DNA of 64,000 nt. Source: Olsenella sp. KH3B4. GTDB lineage: Bacteria; Actinomycetota; Coriobacteriia; Coriobacteriales; Atopobiaceae. The translations under genes were made by a program, and so were the position numbers. The notes under the pieces were generated by a model. The model was not told where the DNA came from, did not search any database, and saw only the letters and a list, made by a program, of their open reading frames with translations. The DNA is taken from contig FOHD01000005.1 in assembly GCA_900111695.1 (NCBI GenBank), positions 62,001 to 126,000 on the forward strand. Reading direction: 5' to 3'. Numbering within the stretch: position 1 is the first letter of the stretch; every line of letters begins with the position of its first letter. Below, piece by piece: positions 1-9,698 of this stretch.

Positions 1-314
1 GTGTTTGGGGGCGTGGGGTCCACTCCCCCATCATCGGCGCCGTCGGCACCGCCGGACACGCCCGCCGCGCCACCCGTCCACTCGGACGACTCCTCGAGCC
101 ACGTCCTCGTGGGCTCGTCGAGCTCCGGCGCATCCTTCTCGACACCGTCCTCCATCCAGAGGAGCTTGTCGGTATCCCTTTGCGAATCCTGCGAGGACCA
201 GATCAGGCCATCTGTCCCAATGGCATCTGCGCGCCGTGTCCCTCCCCTTTTGAGCGAGAGGTGTCTCTCGCGCATCTCGGTCATCCTGAGCGGTGCGGAC
301 GAGGCGTGTGACAT
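1..314 (-). CDS. hypothetical protein, N-terminal part, runs off left edge
   Basis: An open minus-strand frame runs from an ATG at 314 to the window edge without a stop (about 104 codons). It starts behind a clear ribosome binding site, GGAGG with AAAGGCC spacing, which is why I prefer it to the overlapping frames on either strand. The visible part is basic at first (about residues 11-30), then acidic and rich in Gly, Asp, Ser and Pro from about residue 60, which suggests a disordered region. I do not recognise a family. It lies upstream of nothing visible here; gltD ends about 110 bases away on the same strand. Confidence 0.55.
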   Translation of the reverse strand, partial: MSHASSAPLRMTEMRERHLSLKRGGTRRADAIGTDGLIWSSQDSQRDTDKLLWMEDGVEKDAPELDEPTRTWLEESSEWTGGAAGVSGGADGADDGGVDPTPPN

Positions 315-390
315 GGCCTTTCCTCCAATCGGGAACGAGAGGTGACAAGGACGAACGGCGAGAGCAGCGCGGGCGACGAATCCAAAAGCA

Positions 391-419
391 CTCGGCCGGC
401 CCCAGGGGGACCGGCCGAG
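391..419 (-). terminator. rho-independent terminator of gltBD
   Basis: CTCGGCCGG (391-399) pairs with CCGGCCGAG (411-419), a perfect 9-bp stem. On the minus strand it is followed by TGCTTTTGG. It sits 8 bases past the gltD stop codon. Confidence 0.8.
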
Positions 420-426
420 AGATGCG

Positions 427-1899
427 TTAGAGTCCAAGCGCGTTGGCAACCTCACCAGCGCAGGCAAGACCATCGGAAATGGCAGCAACGACGAGAGACG
501 AGCCGGAGCGCGCGTCGCCGGCAGCGAAGATCGGCGTCTCGCCCTTGCTCACGGTGCGGTGGGAGCCCGCTGCGGCGAGCTTGGGCCTCACGCCGCCACG
601 TAGCTCCTCGGTGGTGACGCCAAGCGCCTCGTAAATCGAGGCCTCGGGACCGGTGAAGCCCATGGCGAGAAGCACCAGCTGCGCGGGAATCTCGCGCTCG
701 GAGCCCTCGATGGGCTCGGGCTTGCCGTGCGACCAGTCGAGCGAGACCACGCGAAGGCCACGGACGCCGCCGTTCTCGTCCTCGAGCACCTCAAGGGTGT
801 TCGTTGCCCAGCTGCGCGGGTCAGCGCCCTGCACGAGCTCGGCCTCGACCTGACCGTAGTCGGTCTTCTTGGTGTTGGGCCACTCGGGCCACTGGTTGGA
901 GGCGGCGCGCACCTCGGGAGGCGCAGGCAGGAACTCAAGCTGGTGGACGCTCTTTGCGTGCTGACGAAGCGCCGTTGCAACGCAGTCGGTGCCGGTGTCG
1001 CCACCGCCGATGACAACCACGTCCTTGCCCTCGGCGCTCACCGCGGGGGTCTCGGCGTGGCCGTCGAGCAGGGCCTTTGTCTGCGCCGTGAGGAAGTCCA
1101 CGGCGAAGACCACGTTGGGGTTGTCCGCACCGGGAACGCGCAGGCCGCGAGCCTGCGCGGCGCCCGCGGCAACCACCACGGCGTCGAAGCCGGCAAGCTC
1201 GGCTGCAACCTCGGGCGAGGTGGCGTCGACGCCGCAGCGAATCTCGATGCCGCTCTTCTCCATGAGGTCGAGCCTGCGCTCGACAACCTCCTTGGGGAGC
1301 TTCATGTTGGGGATGCCGTACATGAGCAGGCCGCCCGCACGGTCGTGACGCTCGAAGAGCGTCACGCGCGCACCGCGGCGCGCGAGCTCCCACGATGCAG
1401 CCAGCCCGGCGGGGCCAGAGCCAACCACGGCAACGCGAGGTGCGTCCTCAGCCGCCGGGGCAAGGGGCGCGGGGCCGCCCTCTGCCCACTCGTGATCAGA
1501 GATAGCGCGCTCGTCGTCCTTGATGGTGGTGGGGTCGTCCGCCAGGCCCAGGTTGCAGGCCGCCTCGCACGGGGCGGGGCACACACGGCTCGTGAACTCG
1601 GGCAGCGGGTTGGTGAGCGAAAGTCGCTCGGCGGCGTCGGCCCACATGCCACGCCACATGAGATCGTTCCACTCGGGAATCAGGTTGTGAAGCGGGCAGC
1701 CCGAGCTGCGCGCCTTGCCAAACGAGAAGCCCGTCTGGCAGAACGCCACGCCGCAGTACATGCAGCGGCTCGCCTGGGCGCGCTGGTCCTTCTCCTCCAG
1801 CGGAACCGCGAACTCCCCAAAGTCCTTGAGCGTCTCGGCTGCGGGTCTCTCGCCGTGGGCGACCCTTCCGAGGTCGATATATGCTCCGACCTTGCCCAT
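427..1899 (-). CDS. gltD: glutamate synthase (NADPH), small subunit
   Basis: This is the electron-input subunit of NADPH-GOGAT. It oxidises NADPH on FAD and passes electrons through 4Fe-4S clusters to the large subunit, which makes glutamate from 2-oxoglutarate and glutamine. The 490-residue length is normal. The N-terminal cysteines for the clusters are visible (C46, C49, C54, C68 and C107, C111, C115 in VCPAPCEAAC). The FAD motif GSGPAG is near residue 160 and the NADPH-binding GGGDTGTDC is near 300. It starts with ATG behind GGGAGG and lies 4 bases after gltB, so the two are co-transcribed. The assignment is secure by motif and neighbour. Confidence 0.96.
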   Translation of the reverse strand: MGKVGAYIDLGRVAHGERPAAETLKDFGEFAVPLEEKDQRAQASRCMYCGVAFCQTGFSFGKARSSGCPLHNLIPEWNDLMWRGMWADAAERLSLTNPLPEFTSRVCPAPCEAACNLGLADDPTTIKDDERAISDHEWAEGGPAPLAPAAEDAPRVAVVGSGPAGLAASWELARRGARVTLFERHDRAGGLLMYGIPNMKLPKEVVERRLDLMEKSGIEIRCGVDATSPEVAAELAGFDAVVVAAGAAQARGLRVPGADNPNVVFAVDFLTAQTKALLDGHAETPAVSAEGKDVVVIGGGDTGTDCVATALRQHAKSVHQLEFLPAPPEVRAASNQWPEWPNTKKTDYGQVEAELVQGADPRSWATNTLEVLEDENGGVRGLRVVSLDWSHGKPEPIEGSEREIPAQLVLLAMGFTGPEASIYEALGVTTEELRGGVRPKLAAAGSHRTVSKGETPIFAAGDARSGSSLVVAAISDGLACAGEVANALGL

Positions 1900-1903
1900 G
1901 GCA

Positions 1904-4900
1904 CTACCTCCCGTTCCTCATGGTCTCGAAGGCGATCTCGACCGCCTCGTCGTGGGTCTTGCCCGCGGCCTCGGCGGCCTCGGTGAGCTCGAGCGCGACC
2001 TCGTACTCGTGCGGGATGACCTTCACGAACTTCTCCTTGATGTCGTCGTACATGTAGAGCATCTTGATGCCGCGCGGGCTCTTGGTCCTTCTCGCATGCT
2101 CCTCGATAAGGGCACGGATGGTCTCGAAGTCGCGCTCGGTGGGGCGCTTGAGCTCCACCATGTCGGTGTTGCAGCGGCTGGGCAGGGTGCCGTACTCGTC
2201 GTAGACAAAGGCGACGCCGCCGCTCATGCCTGCTGCGAAGTTGATGCCTACCTCGCCGAGGATGAGCGCCATGCCACCCGTCATGTACTCGCAGCCGTGG
2301 TTGCCCACGCCCTCGCACACGATGGTTGCGCCGGAGTTGCGCACGCCAAAGCGCTGGCCGGCCAGGCCGTTGATGAAGCCCTTGCCCGCCGTGGCGCCGT
2401 AGAAGGCCACGTTGCCGATGGAGACGTTCTCGTCGAACTTGTAGGTGGCGCTGGGATCCGGGGACACCGTGAGGATGCCGCCGGAGAGGCCCTTGCCAAA
2501 GTAGTCGTTTGCGTCTCCGATGACGTTGATCGTGATGCCTGCGGGCAGGAAGGCGCCAAAACTCTGGCCGCCGGAGCCCACGCAGTCGATGGTGATGGAG
2601 CCCTCGGGGAGCCCCTCGGGGTGCGCGCGCGTAACCTCGGAGCCGAGCATGGTGCCCACGCAGCGGTTCACGTTGGCGATGTCGGCGTGGAAGTGCACCG
2701 GAGTAAGCGTACGGCGCGCGGTCTCGGTGTAGGGCACGAAGAGCGTCGCGTCCAGTGTGCTTGAGAGCTCGTCGGCAGGTCCCATCTCGGGCAGGTAGTG
2801 ACGGGCGGCGGCACCGGGGACGCTCTTGCCAAACTCGTTGGTGACGCTTGCGAGAACAGGCGAGAGGTCGATGGTGTTTGCCTTCCAGTTGCCCGGAACC
2901 TCGACCTGGCGCAGGCACTCGGGGTGTCCAACCATGTCCTGGACCGTGCGGAAGCCCAGCTCGGCCATGATGTGGCGCAGTTCATCGGCCACAAGGTACA
3001 TGAAGTTGACCACGTGCTCGGGCTTGCCGCGGAAGCGCTTGCGGAGCTCGCAGTTCTGCGTGGCGATGCCCATGGGGCAGGTGTCCGTCTGGCAGTCGCG
3101 CTGCATGAGGCAGCCAAGAGAGAGCAGCGCGGCCGTACCAAAGTCAAAGACCTCGGCGCCGAGAAGCGCAGCCACCGCCACGTCGCGACCGTCCATGAGC
3201 TTGCCGTCAGCCTCGAGCTCAACGCGCGAGCGCAGGCCGTTCCTGAGCAGCGTCTGCTGCGTCTCGGCAAGGCCAAGCTCGAGCGGCAGGCCCGTGTGGT
3301 AGATGGAGTCACGCGGAGCGGCGCCGGTGCCGCCGTTGGCGCTGGAGATCAAGATCTTGTTGGCTCCGCCCTTGGCAACGCCGGTGGCGATGGTGCCCAC
3401 GCCCGCCTCGGAGACGAGCTTGACCGAGACCGTTGCCTTGGGGTTGGCGTTCTTGAGGTCGAAGATGAGCTCGGCCAGGTCCTCGATGGAGTAGATGTCG
3501 TGGTGCGGCGGGGGCGAGACAAGGCCCACACCAGGCGTGGAGTTGCGAACCTTGGCGATCCACGGCCAGACCTTGGTGCCAGGCAGGTGGCCGCCCTCGC
3601 CAGGCTTGGCGCCCTGGGCCATCTTGATCTGGATCTCCTCGCCGGAGACCAGGTAGCGGCTCGTCACGCCAAAGCGCGCGGAAGCAACCTGCTTGACCTT
3701 GGAGTTAGCGGAGTCACCGTTGGCGAGCGTGGTCTCGCGGTCGGGGTTCTCGCCGCCCTCGCCCGTGTTGGACTTGGCGCCAATGCGGTTCATCGCGATG
3801 GCGAGGGCGCGGTGCGCCTCGTCGGAGATGGCGCCAAAGCTCATGGCGCTGGTCTCGAAGTGCTTCACGATGGAGTCGGCGCTCTCGACCTCGTCGAGAG
3901 GCACGGGACCGGACGCCAGCGGCACAAACTCGAGGAGGTCGCGCAGCATGATGGCGCGGCCCTTAGGGTGCAGCGCCTGGGAGTACTCGGCAAAGAGCTC
4001 GGGGCTGTTCTCGCGCACGGCACGATGCAGCAGATAGATGACCTGCGGAGTGATGATGTGCTCCTCGCCGCCAAGCGGGCGCCACTTGGTGATGCCGGAG
4101 CTCGCCAGCTGCGTGGGCGCCGGGGTCTTGAGCAGCGCCAGCGCCTCGTCGTAGCGCTCGTTGCACTCGCGCTCGACGCCGTCCTCGTCAAGGCCGCCAA
4201 CGCGTGAGACGGTGCCAGTGAAGCAGCGGTCAACAAAGCCCTGGTCAAAACCAACAATCTCGAAGATCTGCGCGGAGTGGTAGCCCTGCATCGTGGAGAT
4301 GCCCATCTTGGACATGATCGAGGTGATGCCGGCGTTGACCGCGCGGTCGTAGTTGGCGATGCCCTCCTCGGCGCTCACGCCCAGCGAGCCGCGCTCGGCA
4401 AGGGCAGTGATGCACGCATGCGCCATGTAGGGATAGATGCCCGAGGCGGAGTACCCCACGAGCGTCGCGTAGTCGTGCGGGGTGATGGCGTCGCCGCACT
4501 CCACCACGATGTCGGCCTTCATGCGGATGCCGGTGCGAATCATGTGGTTGTGGACGGCCGAGACCGAGAGCAGCGACGGGATGGGCACCTGGCCGTCACC
4601 GGCGCGGTCGGAGATGACCACCACGTTGGCGCCGGCGCGCACGGCCTTCTCGACGCCCTTGCAAAGCGACTCGAGCGCCTTCCGAAGCGCGCCCTCTCCC
4701 GCCTCGCGGGGATACGTGGCCGAGAAGCATGCGGCATGGAAGCCCTGGCGGTCGAGCGTCGCGATGCGCTCGAACTCGTCCTTGGTGAGGATGGGGTCAT
4801 CCAGGCGGAGGAGCTGGCAGTTCTTACGCGAATCCTCGAGCATGTTGCCGTGGTTGCCCAGGTAGAGCACGGAAGACGTCACGAAGCTCTCGCGCAGCGC

Positions 4901-6523
4901 GTCGATAGGCGGGTTAGTGACCTGCGCGAAGAGCTGGTTGAAGTAGTCGAAGAACGAGCGCGGGTGGCCGGAGAGCACGGCGAGAGGAACGTCGGAGCCC
5001 ATGGAGGCCAAAGGCGGCTTGCCCGTGTTGGCCATGGGACGCACGGCCTCCTCGACGTCGTCGAAGTGGTAGCCGTGACGCGCCAGGCGCTGGGTGAGAG
5101 ACACGCCGGCGTCAATTGCCTCGAAGGGGTCCTTCTCGCCCTTGGCAAGGTCGCTTACCGAGAGAGTCTCCTCGTCGATCCAGTCGCGGAAGGGCTTCTG
5201 TGCCGCAAAGTGGGCCTTGACCTCGTCGTCCCAGATGATGCGGCCCTGAGAGGGGTCGACGACGAACATCTGGCCAGGGCCGAGCGAGCCCGTCTGCAGG
5301 ATCTCGTCGGGCTCGACGGTCAGGGCGCCCGCCTCGGAGGCGAGAATCATGCGGTCGTCGTGGGTGACGTAGTAGCGGGCGGGACGAAGGCCGTTCCTGT
5401 CGAGGGCGGCGCCGGTGATGCGGCCGTCCGAGAAGGCGATGGCAGCGGGGCCGTCCCAGCTCTCGGTGAGCATGGACTGGTAGCAGTCGTAGGCGCGACG
5501 CGCGTCGGAGAGCTGCTTGTTCTTGTCCCACGGCTCGGGAAGTAGCATCGTGACGGCGCGGGAGAGGGGCCTGCCGTTCATGGTGAGGAACTCGAGCACG
5601 TTGTCGAGGATGGCGGAGTCCGAGCCCTCGCGGTTGATGACGGGCATCACGTGGCCGAGGTCCGCACCCAGCACGGGCGAGTAGAACTCCGACTCGCGGG
5701 CGCGAATCCAGTTGACGTTGCCGCGAAGGGTGTTGATCTCGCCGTTGTGGACGATGTAGCGGTTGGGGTGGGCGCGCTCCCAGCTGGGCGTGGTGTTGGT
5801 GGAGTAGCGCGAGTGCACGAGCGCCAGCGCAGACTCCGCGGCGGCATCGTTGAGGTCCAGGTAGAAGTTGCGCATCTGGGTGGCGACGAGCATGCCCTTG
5901 TACACGATGGTGCGCGAGCTCATGGAGCACACGTAGAAGATCTTGCCCTCAAGCGCGTGGTGGGCACCCGCTGCCTTCTCGCTGGTGCGGCGGCACACGT
6001 AGAGCTTGCGCTCGAACTCGTCGCCAGCGGGGACATTTGCCGGACGGCCAAGAAACGCCTGGTAGATGGTGGGCATGCACGCGAGAGCCGTCTCGCCCAG
6101 GTCATGCGGATCAATGGGGACCTCGCGCCAGAAGAGCAGGGGTATGCCCTGCTCGGCGCAGCCCTCCTCGAAGACGCGACGGGCGACCTGCGCGCCCTCC
6201 TCGTCCTGCGGGAAGAAGACCATTGCCACACCGTACTCGCCCTCGTCGGGGAGCAGGTGGCCGTACTTCTGGGCCTCCTTGCGGAAGAAGCGGTGCGGAA
6301 TCTGGAACAGGATGCCGGCGCCGTCGCCGGTGTTTCTCTCCAGGCCCTTGCCGCCACGGTGCTCAAGGTTCACGAGCAGCGTAAGCGCATCGTCGAGCAG
6401 CTGGTGTGACTTCTGGCCCTTGAGGTGAGCAATTGCGCCGATGCCGCAGGCGTCGTGCTCGAACTCCTCCCGGTACAGGCCCTGACCGGTGCTGGTGTCA
6501 TTGGCCACCTGGTTGGATGCCAT
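1904..6523 (-). CDS. gltB: glutamate synthase, large subunit
   Basis: Large catalytic subunit of GOGAT (about 1539 residues). The order is class II glutamine amidotransferase, central domain, FMN/3Fe-4S synthase domain and C-terminal GXGXG helix domain. I chose the ATG at 6523 because it has GGAGAGGGG at proper spacing and because the nucleophile then falls at Cys26 (HDACGIG) after a 25-residue propeptide, as the family requires; an upstream in-frame ATG at 6562 lacks both. The 3Fe-4S cysteines are in CLMQRDCQTDTCPMG. Ammonia freed from glutamine is channelled to the FMN site, where 2-oxoglutarate is reductively aminated. It is the first gene of the gltBD operon. Confidence 0.96.
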   Translation of the reverse strand: MASNQVANDTSTGQGLYREEFEHDACGIGAIAHLKGQKSHQLLDDALTLLVNLEHRGGKGLERNTGDGAGILFQIPHRFFRKEAQKYGHLLPDEGEYGVAMVFFPQDEEGAQVARRVFEEGCAEQGIPLLFWREVPIDPHDLGETALACMPTIYQAFLGRPANVPAGDEFERKLYVCRRTSEKAAGAHHALEGKIFYVCSMSSRTIVYKGMLVATQMRNFYLDLNDAAAESALALVHSRYSTNTTPSWERAHPNRYIVHNGEINTLRGNVNWIRARESEFYSPVLGADLGHVMPVINREGSDSAILDNVLEFLTMNGRPLSRAVTMLLPEPWDKNKQLSDARRAYDCYQSMLTESWDGPAAIAFSDGRITGAALDRNGLRPARYYVTHDDRMILASEAGALTVEPDEILQTGSLGPGQMFVVDPSQGRIIWDDEVKAHFAAQKPFRDWIDEETLSVSDLAKGEKDPFEAIDAGVSLTQRLARHGYHFDDVEEAVRPMANTGKPPLASMGSDVPLAVLSGHPRSFFDYFNQLFAQVTNPPIDALRESFVTSSVLYLGNHGNMLEDSRKNCQLLRLDDPILTKDEFERIATLDRQGFHAACFSATYPREAGEGALRKALESLCKGVEKAVRAGANVVVISDRAGDGQVPIPSLLSVSAVHNHMIRTGIRMKADIVVECGDAITPHDYATLVGYSASGIYPYMAHACITALAERGSLGVSAEEGIANYDRAVNAGITSIMSKMGISTMQGYHSAQIFEIVGFDQGFVDRCFTGTVSRVGGLDEDGVERECNERYDEALALLKTPAPTQLASSGITKWRPLGGEEHIITPQVIYLLHRAVRENSPELFAEYSQALHPKGRAIMLRDLLEFVPLASGPVPLDEVESADSIVKHFETSAMSFGAISDEAHRALAIAMNRIGAKSNTGEGGENPDRETTLANGDSANSKVKQVASARFGVTSRYLVSGEEIQIKMAQGAKPGEGGHLPGTKVWPWIAKVRNSTPGVGLVSPPPHHDIYSIEDLAELIFDLKNANPKATVSVKLVSEAGVGTIATGVAKGGANKILISSANGGTGAAPRDSIYHTGLPLELGLAETQQTLLRNGLRSRVELEADGKLMDGRDVAVAALLGAEVFDFGTAALLSLGCLMQRDCQTDTCPMGIATQNCELRKRFRGKPEHVVNFMYLVADELRHIMAELGFRTVQDMVGHPECLRQVEVPGNWKANTIDLSPVLASVTNEFGKSVPGAAARHYLPEMGPADELSSTLDATLFVPYTETARRTLTPVHFHADIANVNRCVGTMLGSEVTRAHPEGLPEGSITIDCVGSGGQSFGAFLPAGITINVIGDANDYFGKGLSGGILTVSPDPSATYKFDENVSIGNVAFYGATAGKGFINGLAGQRFGVRNSGATIVCEGVGNHGCEYMTGGMALILGEVGINFAAGMSGGVAFVYDEYGTLPSRCNTDMVELKRPTERDFETIRALIEEHARRTKSPRGIKMLYMYDDIKEKFVKVIPHEYEVALELTEAAEAAGKTHDEAVEIAFETMRNGR

Positions 6524-6717
6524 GTATTCCCCTCTCCAAGCGCCCGTGGACGGGCGTGCCATGCGGGTTTCCGCCGTTTTGCACGGGAACCCCTACGTAC
6601 CGATGGAAGTCTATGCTGGGTGTGTTTCGTCAAGAAAAACGGGGGCAGCTTGCTTCCCAACATACACACGCCTGAAACGCACTCGAAAAGTGCCCGGGGA
6701 AGGCGCCGCGCCCACGC

Positions 6718-6788
6718 GGGATTGAGTTTCCCGGCAATGGGATTCCATTCCCCGGCAATGGGATTTCATTGCCCGGCAACTCAATCCC
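6718..6788. repeat. nested inverted-repeat array between gltB and the DUF2804 gene
   Basis: GGGATTGAGTT (6718-6728) pairs with AACTCAATCCC (6778-6788). Extending inward through CCGGCAAT gives 19 of 21 matching positions. Between the arms the sequence GGCAATGGGATT occurs twice and can form further hairpins. It lies in the divergent promoter region, so it may be a regulatory site or a repeat element; no T-run supports a terminator. Confidence 0.6.
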
Positions 6789-6868
6789 ACACGCCGAAGA
6801 GGCGCCGTTAGCTCCATTCGGTTGACGGATGCTGAATCCACGGAGAGGTCTCGTGGAGAGGGGTTGCC

Positions 6869-7909
6869 ATGTCCGAGCATCGCATCACCGGAACCGGCAG
6901 GCTTCTGGACGAGAAGGGCCACCTTCGCGAGCCCGGCTGGGCAACGCGCCCGCCCTTCGCCTACGATCACGCGGACATACAAGCGCCGTCGTGGCGCATC
7001 AAGGATTGGGATTACTACCTCATAAACGACGGTCGCTACGCCGTGGCACTCACGTTTAGCGACCTGGGGTACCTGGGGCTTGTCTCGGCATCGGTTATGG
7101 ACTTCTCGGCGCGCTCGTTCAAAACCACTTCCGAGACGGTGCCGTTGCCGCTGGGGTCCATGGGACTGCCAGCCAGCTCTGACGCAGGCGACATCTGCTG
7201 GGAGAACGCGCGCTGTCGCGTGGAGTGGCGCCACGTGAACGGCGACGGACGGCGGCTCTCGTTTGCCATGCGCAACTTTGATGGGGACGACGACCTTGAG
7301 GTTGAGGTCCTTCTCGACCAGCCGCCACGGGACTCGATGGTTATCTGCACGCCCTGGGACGATGACCCGAACGCGTTCTACTACAACCGCAAGATCGTGG
7401 GCATGCGCGCATGGGGCGGCTTCAGGCGCGGGGCACTCTTCCACGAGTTCTCGCGCGACGACTCGTTTGGCCTTCTCGACTGGGGCCGCGGCGTGTGGAC
7501 GTACGAGAACACCTGGTACTGGGCTGTTGCGCAGGGTCGGCAAGGCGGGCGTGTGGTGGGCCTCAACCTTGGCTACGGGTTTGGCAACACGAGCGCTGCC
7601 AGCGAGAACATGGTCTTCGTGGACGGCGTGGCGCACAAGCTGGGGCGCGTTGATTTTGGCATTCCGGTTGGCGAGAAGGGCTACGCGTACCTCTCGCCAT
7701 GGCACGTGACCGACGATGAGGGAAGGCTTGACCTGGCCTTTGAGCCGCTGATCGACCGCACGGACAACATCGACCTTGCCGGCATTATCGTGAGCCGACA
7801 GCACCAGGTGTTTGGGACGTTTACCGGGACCGTCGTGCTCGACGATGGGAGCTCGCTCTGCGTCACGGGGCTGCGCGGTTCGGCGGAGCACATCTACAAC
7901 AAGTACTAG
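6869..7909 (+). CDS. DUF2804 domain protein
   Basis: A 346-residue soluble protein whose sequence, from LREPGWATRPPFAYDHADI through RIKDWDYYLI near residue 50 to a closing segment rich in aromatic and aspartate residues, matches the DUF2804 family as I know it. The family has no established activity; the repeated W, Y, D and N residues in beta-strand-like segments suggest a lipocalin- or carbohydrate-binding-like fold, which is inference. No signal peptide or membrane helix is visible. The ATG follows GTGGAGAGGGG at good spacing. It is a single gene, divergent from gltB, with repeat elements directly after its stop. Confidence 0.8.
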   Translation: MSEHRITGTGRLLDEKGHLREPGWATRPPFAYDHADIQAPSWRIKDWDYYLINDGRYAVALTFSDLGYLGLVSASVMDFSARSFKTTSETVPLPLGSMGLPASSDAGDICWENARCRVEWRHVNGDGRRLSFAMRNFDGDDDLEVEVLLDQPPRDSMVICTPWDDDPNAFYYNRKIVGMRAWGGFRRGALFHEFSRDDSFGLLDWGRGVWTYENTWYWAVAQGRQGGRVVGLNLGYGFGNTSAASENMVFVDGVAHKLGRVDFGIPVGEKGYAYLSPWHVTDDEGRLDLAFEPLIDRTDNIDLAGIIVSRQHQVFGTFTGTVVLDDGSSLCVTGLRGSAEHIYNKY

Positions 7910-7965
7910 CGCCAGGTACGGCGGCGCGGCAGGGCGTCGCGGCGGACGGCGGTCGGGAGCGCTTC

Positions 7966-8180
7966 TCGTACGGAATCCCGTCGGAAGTCCCCGCTGTGGC
8001 GCCGTCCTGGCGCCACAAGGCCCGTTCCTGCAGCAACTACTGCGGAAACCTTCGCCGTGGCGTCAATCCGGCGCCACAAGGCGCGTTCTCGCAGCAAGTG
8101 CGTACGAAACCCCCGCTGTGGCGCCGTTTTGGCGCCACAAGCCCATTTTTGGCAGCAAGCGCGTACGAAGCGGGCCCTCG
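7966..8180 (+). repeat. 61-bp palindromic tandem repeat, site 1 (three units)
   Basis: Three degenerate copies of a roughly 61-bp unit. Each has GTGGCGCC, a 3-5 base loop and GGCGCCAC, then a GTTC-GCAGCAA stretch, and a CGTACG hexamer at the joint. The first and third units are near consensus; the second is degenerate in its left arm (GTGGCGTC). The site follows the DUF2804 gene and precedes a palindromic ~100-bp element. Confidence 0.8.
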
Positions 8181-8198
8181 GGCGCCGACGCAGGAGAA

Positions 8199-8296
8199 AG
8201 CTGCGACTTAATTGCAGTCCGAACAGGACTCTGCCGAGAAAAACAGCAGGTAAACGCGCTGCGATCTTTTCAGGGGGTGCAATTAAGCCGCAGTTT
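8199..8296 (+). repeat. REPIN-like palindromic element, copy A
   Basis: The terminal arms CTGCGACTTAATTGCA and TGCAATTAAGCCGCAG are inverted, with one mismatch. The interior contains CTGCCGAGAA and AGCAGGTAAACG, matching the forward orientation of copies C, D and E, but the inner right arm (CTTCTCGGC in the others) has decayed. This is the most degenerate of the five copies. It lies between the DUF2804 gene and larC. Confidence 0.8.
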
Positions 8297-8372
8297 TTGT
8301 GCGAGCCCAGGGATTAGCCCGCGGACGGCGGGCGGTAGCGACAAGGCGCCCCAGGCAGTCGGCACCACTCCC

Positions 8373-9698
8373 CTAGGCAGACGTCGCCGCAGCTAGGTAT
8401 ACCGTACGGAAATCGGTCCCGGCAGCACGCGCCACCTCGAGAACGGACTCGTACTCGGGATAGGCGCGGAGAAGCCCGTCTCGCCCACAGACTTTCACGC
8501 GCACGGTACCAAAGCTCGTCTCAACGTCGCGCCAAGAGACGCTCATCACGCTTCGCTCCATACGCTGGCGGCGAATCCCGATGGTCGTGGTCTCGGCGAA
8601 CACAAGGCGTTCGAGTGCCTCTCGGTGAGCGTCGTCGCAGATAATGGCCAGCTCGTAGGCGGGCCGGTTCTTCTTCATGAAGACGGGAAGGAAGTGGGCG
8701 TCGCGGGCGCCCGCCGCCATGAGGTCCTCGAGAACGGCGCCGAGCATCTCGCCCGTGCTGTCATCGATGTTGCACTCGAGCTTCCAGATCCAATCGCCCG
8801 GCACGGAGGTGCCGGGAGCGAGAGAAACACCCGGCGCGGGGGCGAGAGGGACTCCCGGTGCGGGGACGTCAACCTCCTCGATGAGCAGCGCCCTCAGAAT
8901 GCTGGGCGGATCGTAGTCGCGCTTGCCGGCGCCCATGCCACATGCCTTAACAGTAAAGCGCTCCGGCAGCGCATCCGAGGTCATGGCTGCCGCGGCAATC
9001 GCCGCGCCTGTGGGGGTGACAAGCTCGCCCTGGCGCGCGCTCACGCAGAGCGGCAGCCCGGTGGCCGCGGCAATGTTCACCACGGCGGGAACCGGCACGG
9101 GAATCACCCCGTGCTGGCAGCGAACCATACCCGTGCCATCAACCACGCACGGCACGACAACCTTCTCCACACCCAGGCTGTCCAGGCAGACAGCGGCCGC
9201 CACCACGTCCACGATGGCGTCAATGGCGCCCACCTCGTGGAAGTGCACCTCGTCCACAGGGACGCCATGCGCCTTGGACTCGGCCTCGGCGAGAAGGTGG
9301 AAGGCCTTCTCGGCAAGCGAGCGCGCCCGAGGCGCAAGGTCGAGCGACGCAAGCACCTCTCGCACCTGCGCGTAGCTGCGGTGACCGTGCCCGCGCGCGC
9401 CATCGTGCCCGCACGCGTCACCAGCGGCGGTGCTCCCCTCCCCCGGCTTCCACTCGGGATCGTACAGGTACGCCATGTCGTGGTCGTGGCCGTCGTGCTC
9501 CTCGTCCAGCACCACGTCAAAGTCGCAACAGTCAAGGCCGGCCTTCTCGACGCGCCCCACGCGCAGCTCGAAGCCCTCACCCGCAAGCGGGGCCAGCGCC
9601 GTCCGCACGGCCTTCTCGCTGGCGCCCAAATCCAGCAGAGAAGCCACCGCCATGTCGCCACTGATGCCGGTCTGGCAGTCCCAGAAGAGCGTGCTCAC
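8373..9698 (-). CDS. larC: nickel-pincer cofactor cyclometallase LarC
   Basis: LarC inserts nickel into the pyridinium dithiocarboxylate mononucleotide made by LarB and LarE, using CTP, to give the nickel-pincer nucleotide of lactate racemase and related enzymes. The protein has 441 residues, begins with the typical WDCQTGISGDM, and carries a His- and Asp-rich metal-binding stretch near residues 90-115 (DEEHDGHDHDM and further His). In Lactobacillus plantarum larC is split by a programmed frameshift; here it is one uninterrupted frame. It starts with GTG at 9698, overlapping the larB stop as GTGA, so the two are translationally coupled. Last gene of larE-larB-larC. Confidence 0.92.
   Translation of the reverse strand: MSTLFWDCQTGISGDMAVASLLDLGASEKAVRTALAPLAGEGFELRVGRVEKAGLDCCDFDVVLDEEHDGHDHDMAYLYDPEWKPGEGSTAAGDACGHDGARGHGHRSYAQVREVLASLDLAPRARSLAEKAFHLLAEAESKAHGVPVDEVHFHEVGAIDAIVDVVAAAVCLDSLGVEKVVVPCVVDGTGMVRCQHGVIPVPVPAVVNIAAATGLPLCVSARQGELVTPTGAAIAAAAMTSDALPERFTVKACGMGAGKRDYDPPSILRALLIEEVDVPAPGVPLAPAPGVSLAPGTSVPGDWIWKLECNIDDSTGEMLGAVLEDLMAAGARDAHFLPVFMKKNRPAYELAIICDDAHREALERLVFAETTTIGIRRQRMERSVMSVSWRDVETSFGTVRVKVCGRDGLLRAYPEYESVLEVARAAGTDFRTVYLAAATSA

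Noticed and set aside
1..345. Plus-strand open frame at the left edge
   Set aside because: Low-complexity Ser/Pro-rich translation with no ribosome binding site seen; the opposite strand carries an open frame with a strong one.
8373..9698. Frameshift in larC as in L. plantarum
   Set aside because: The frame is continuous over the full LarC length here.
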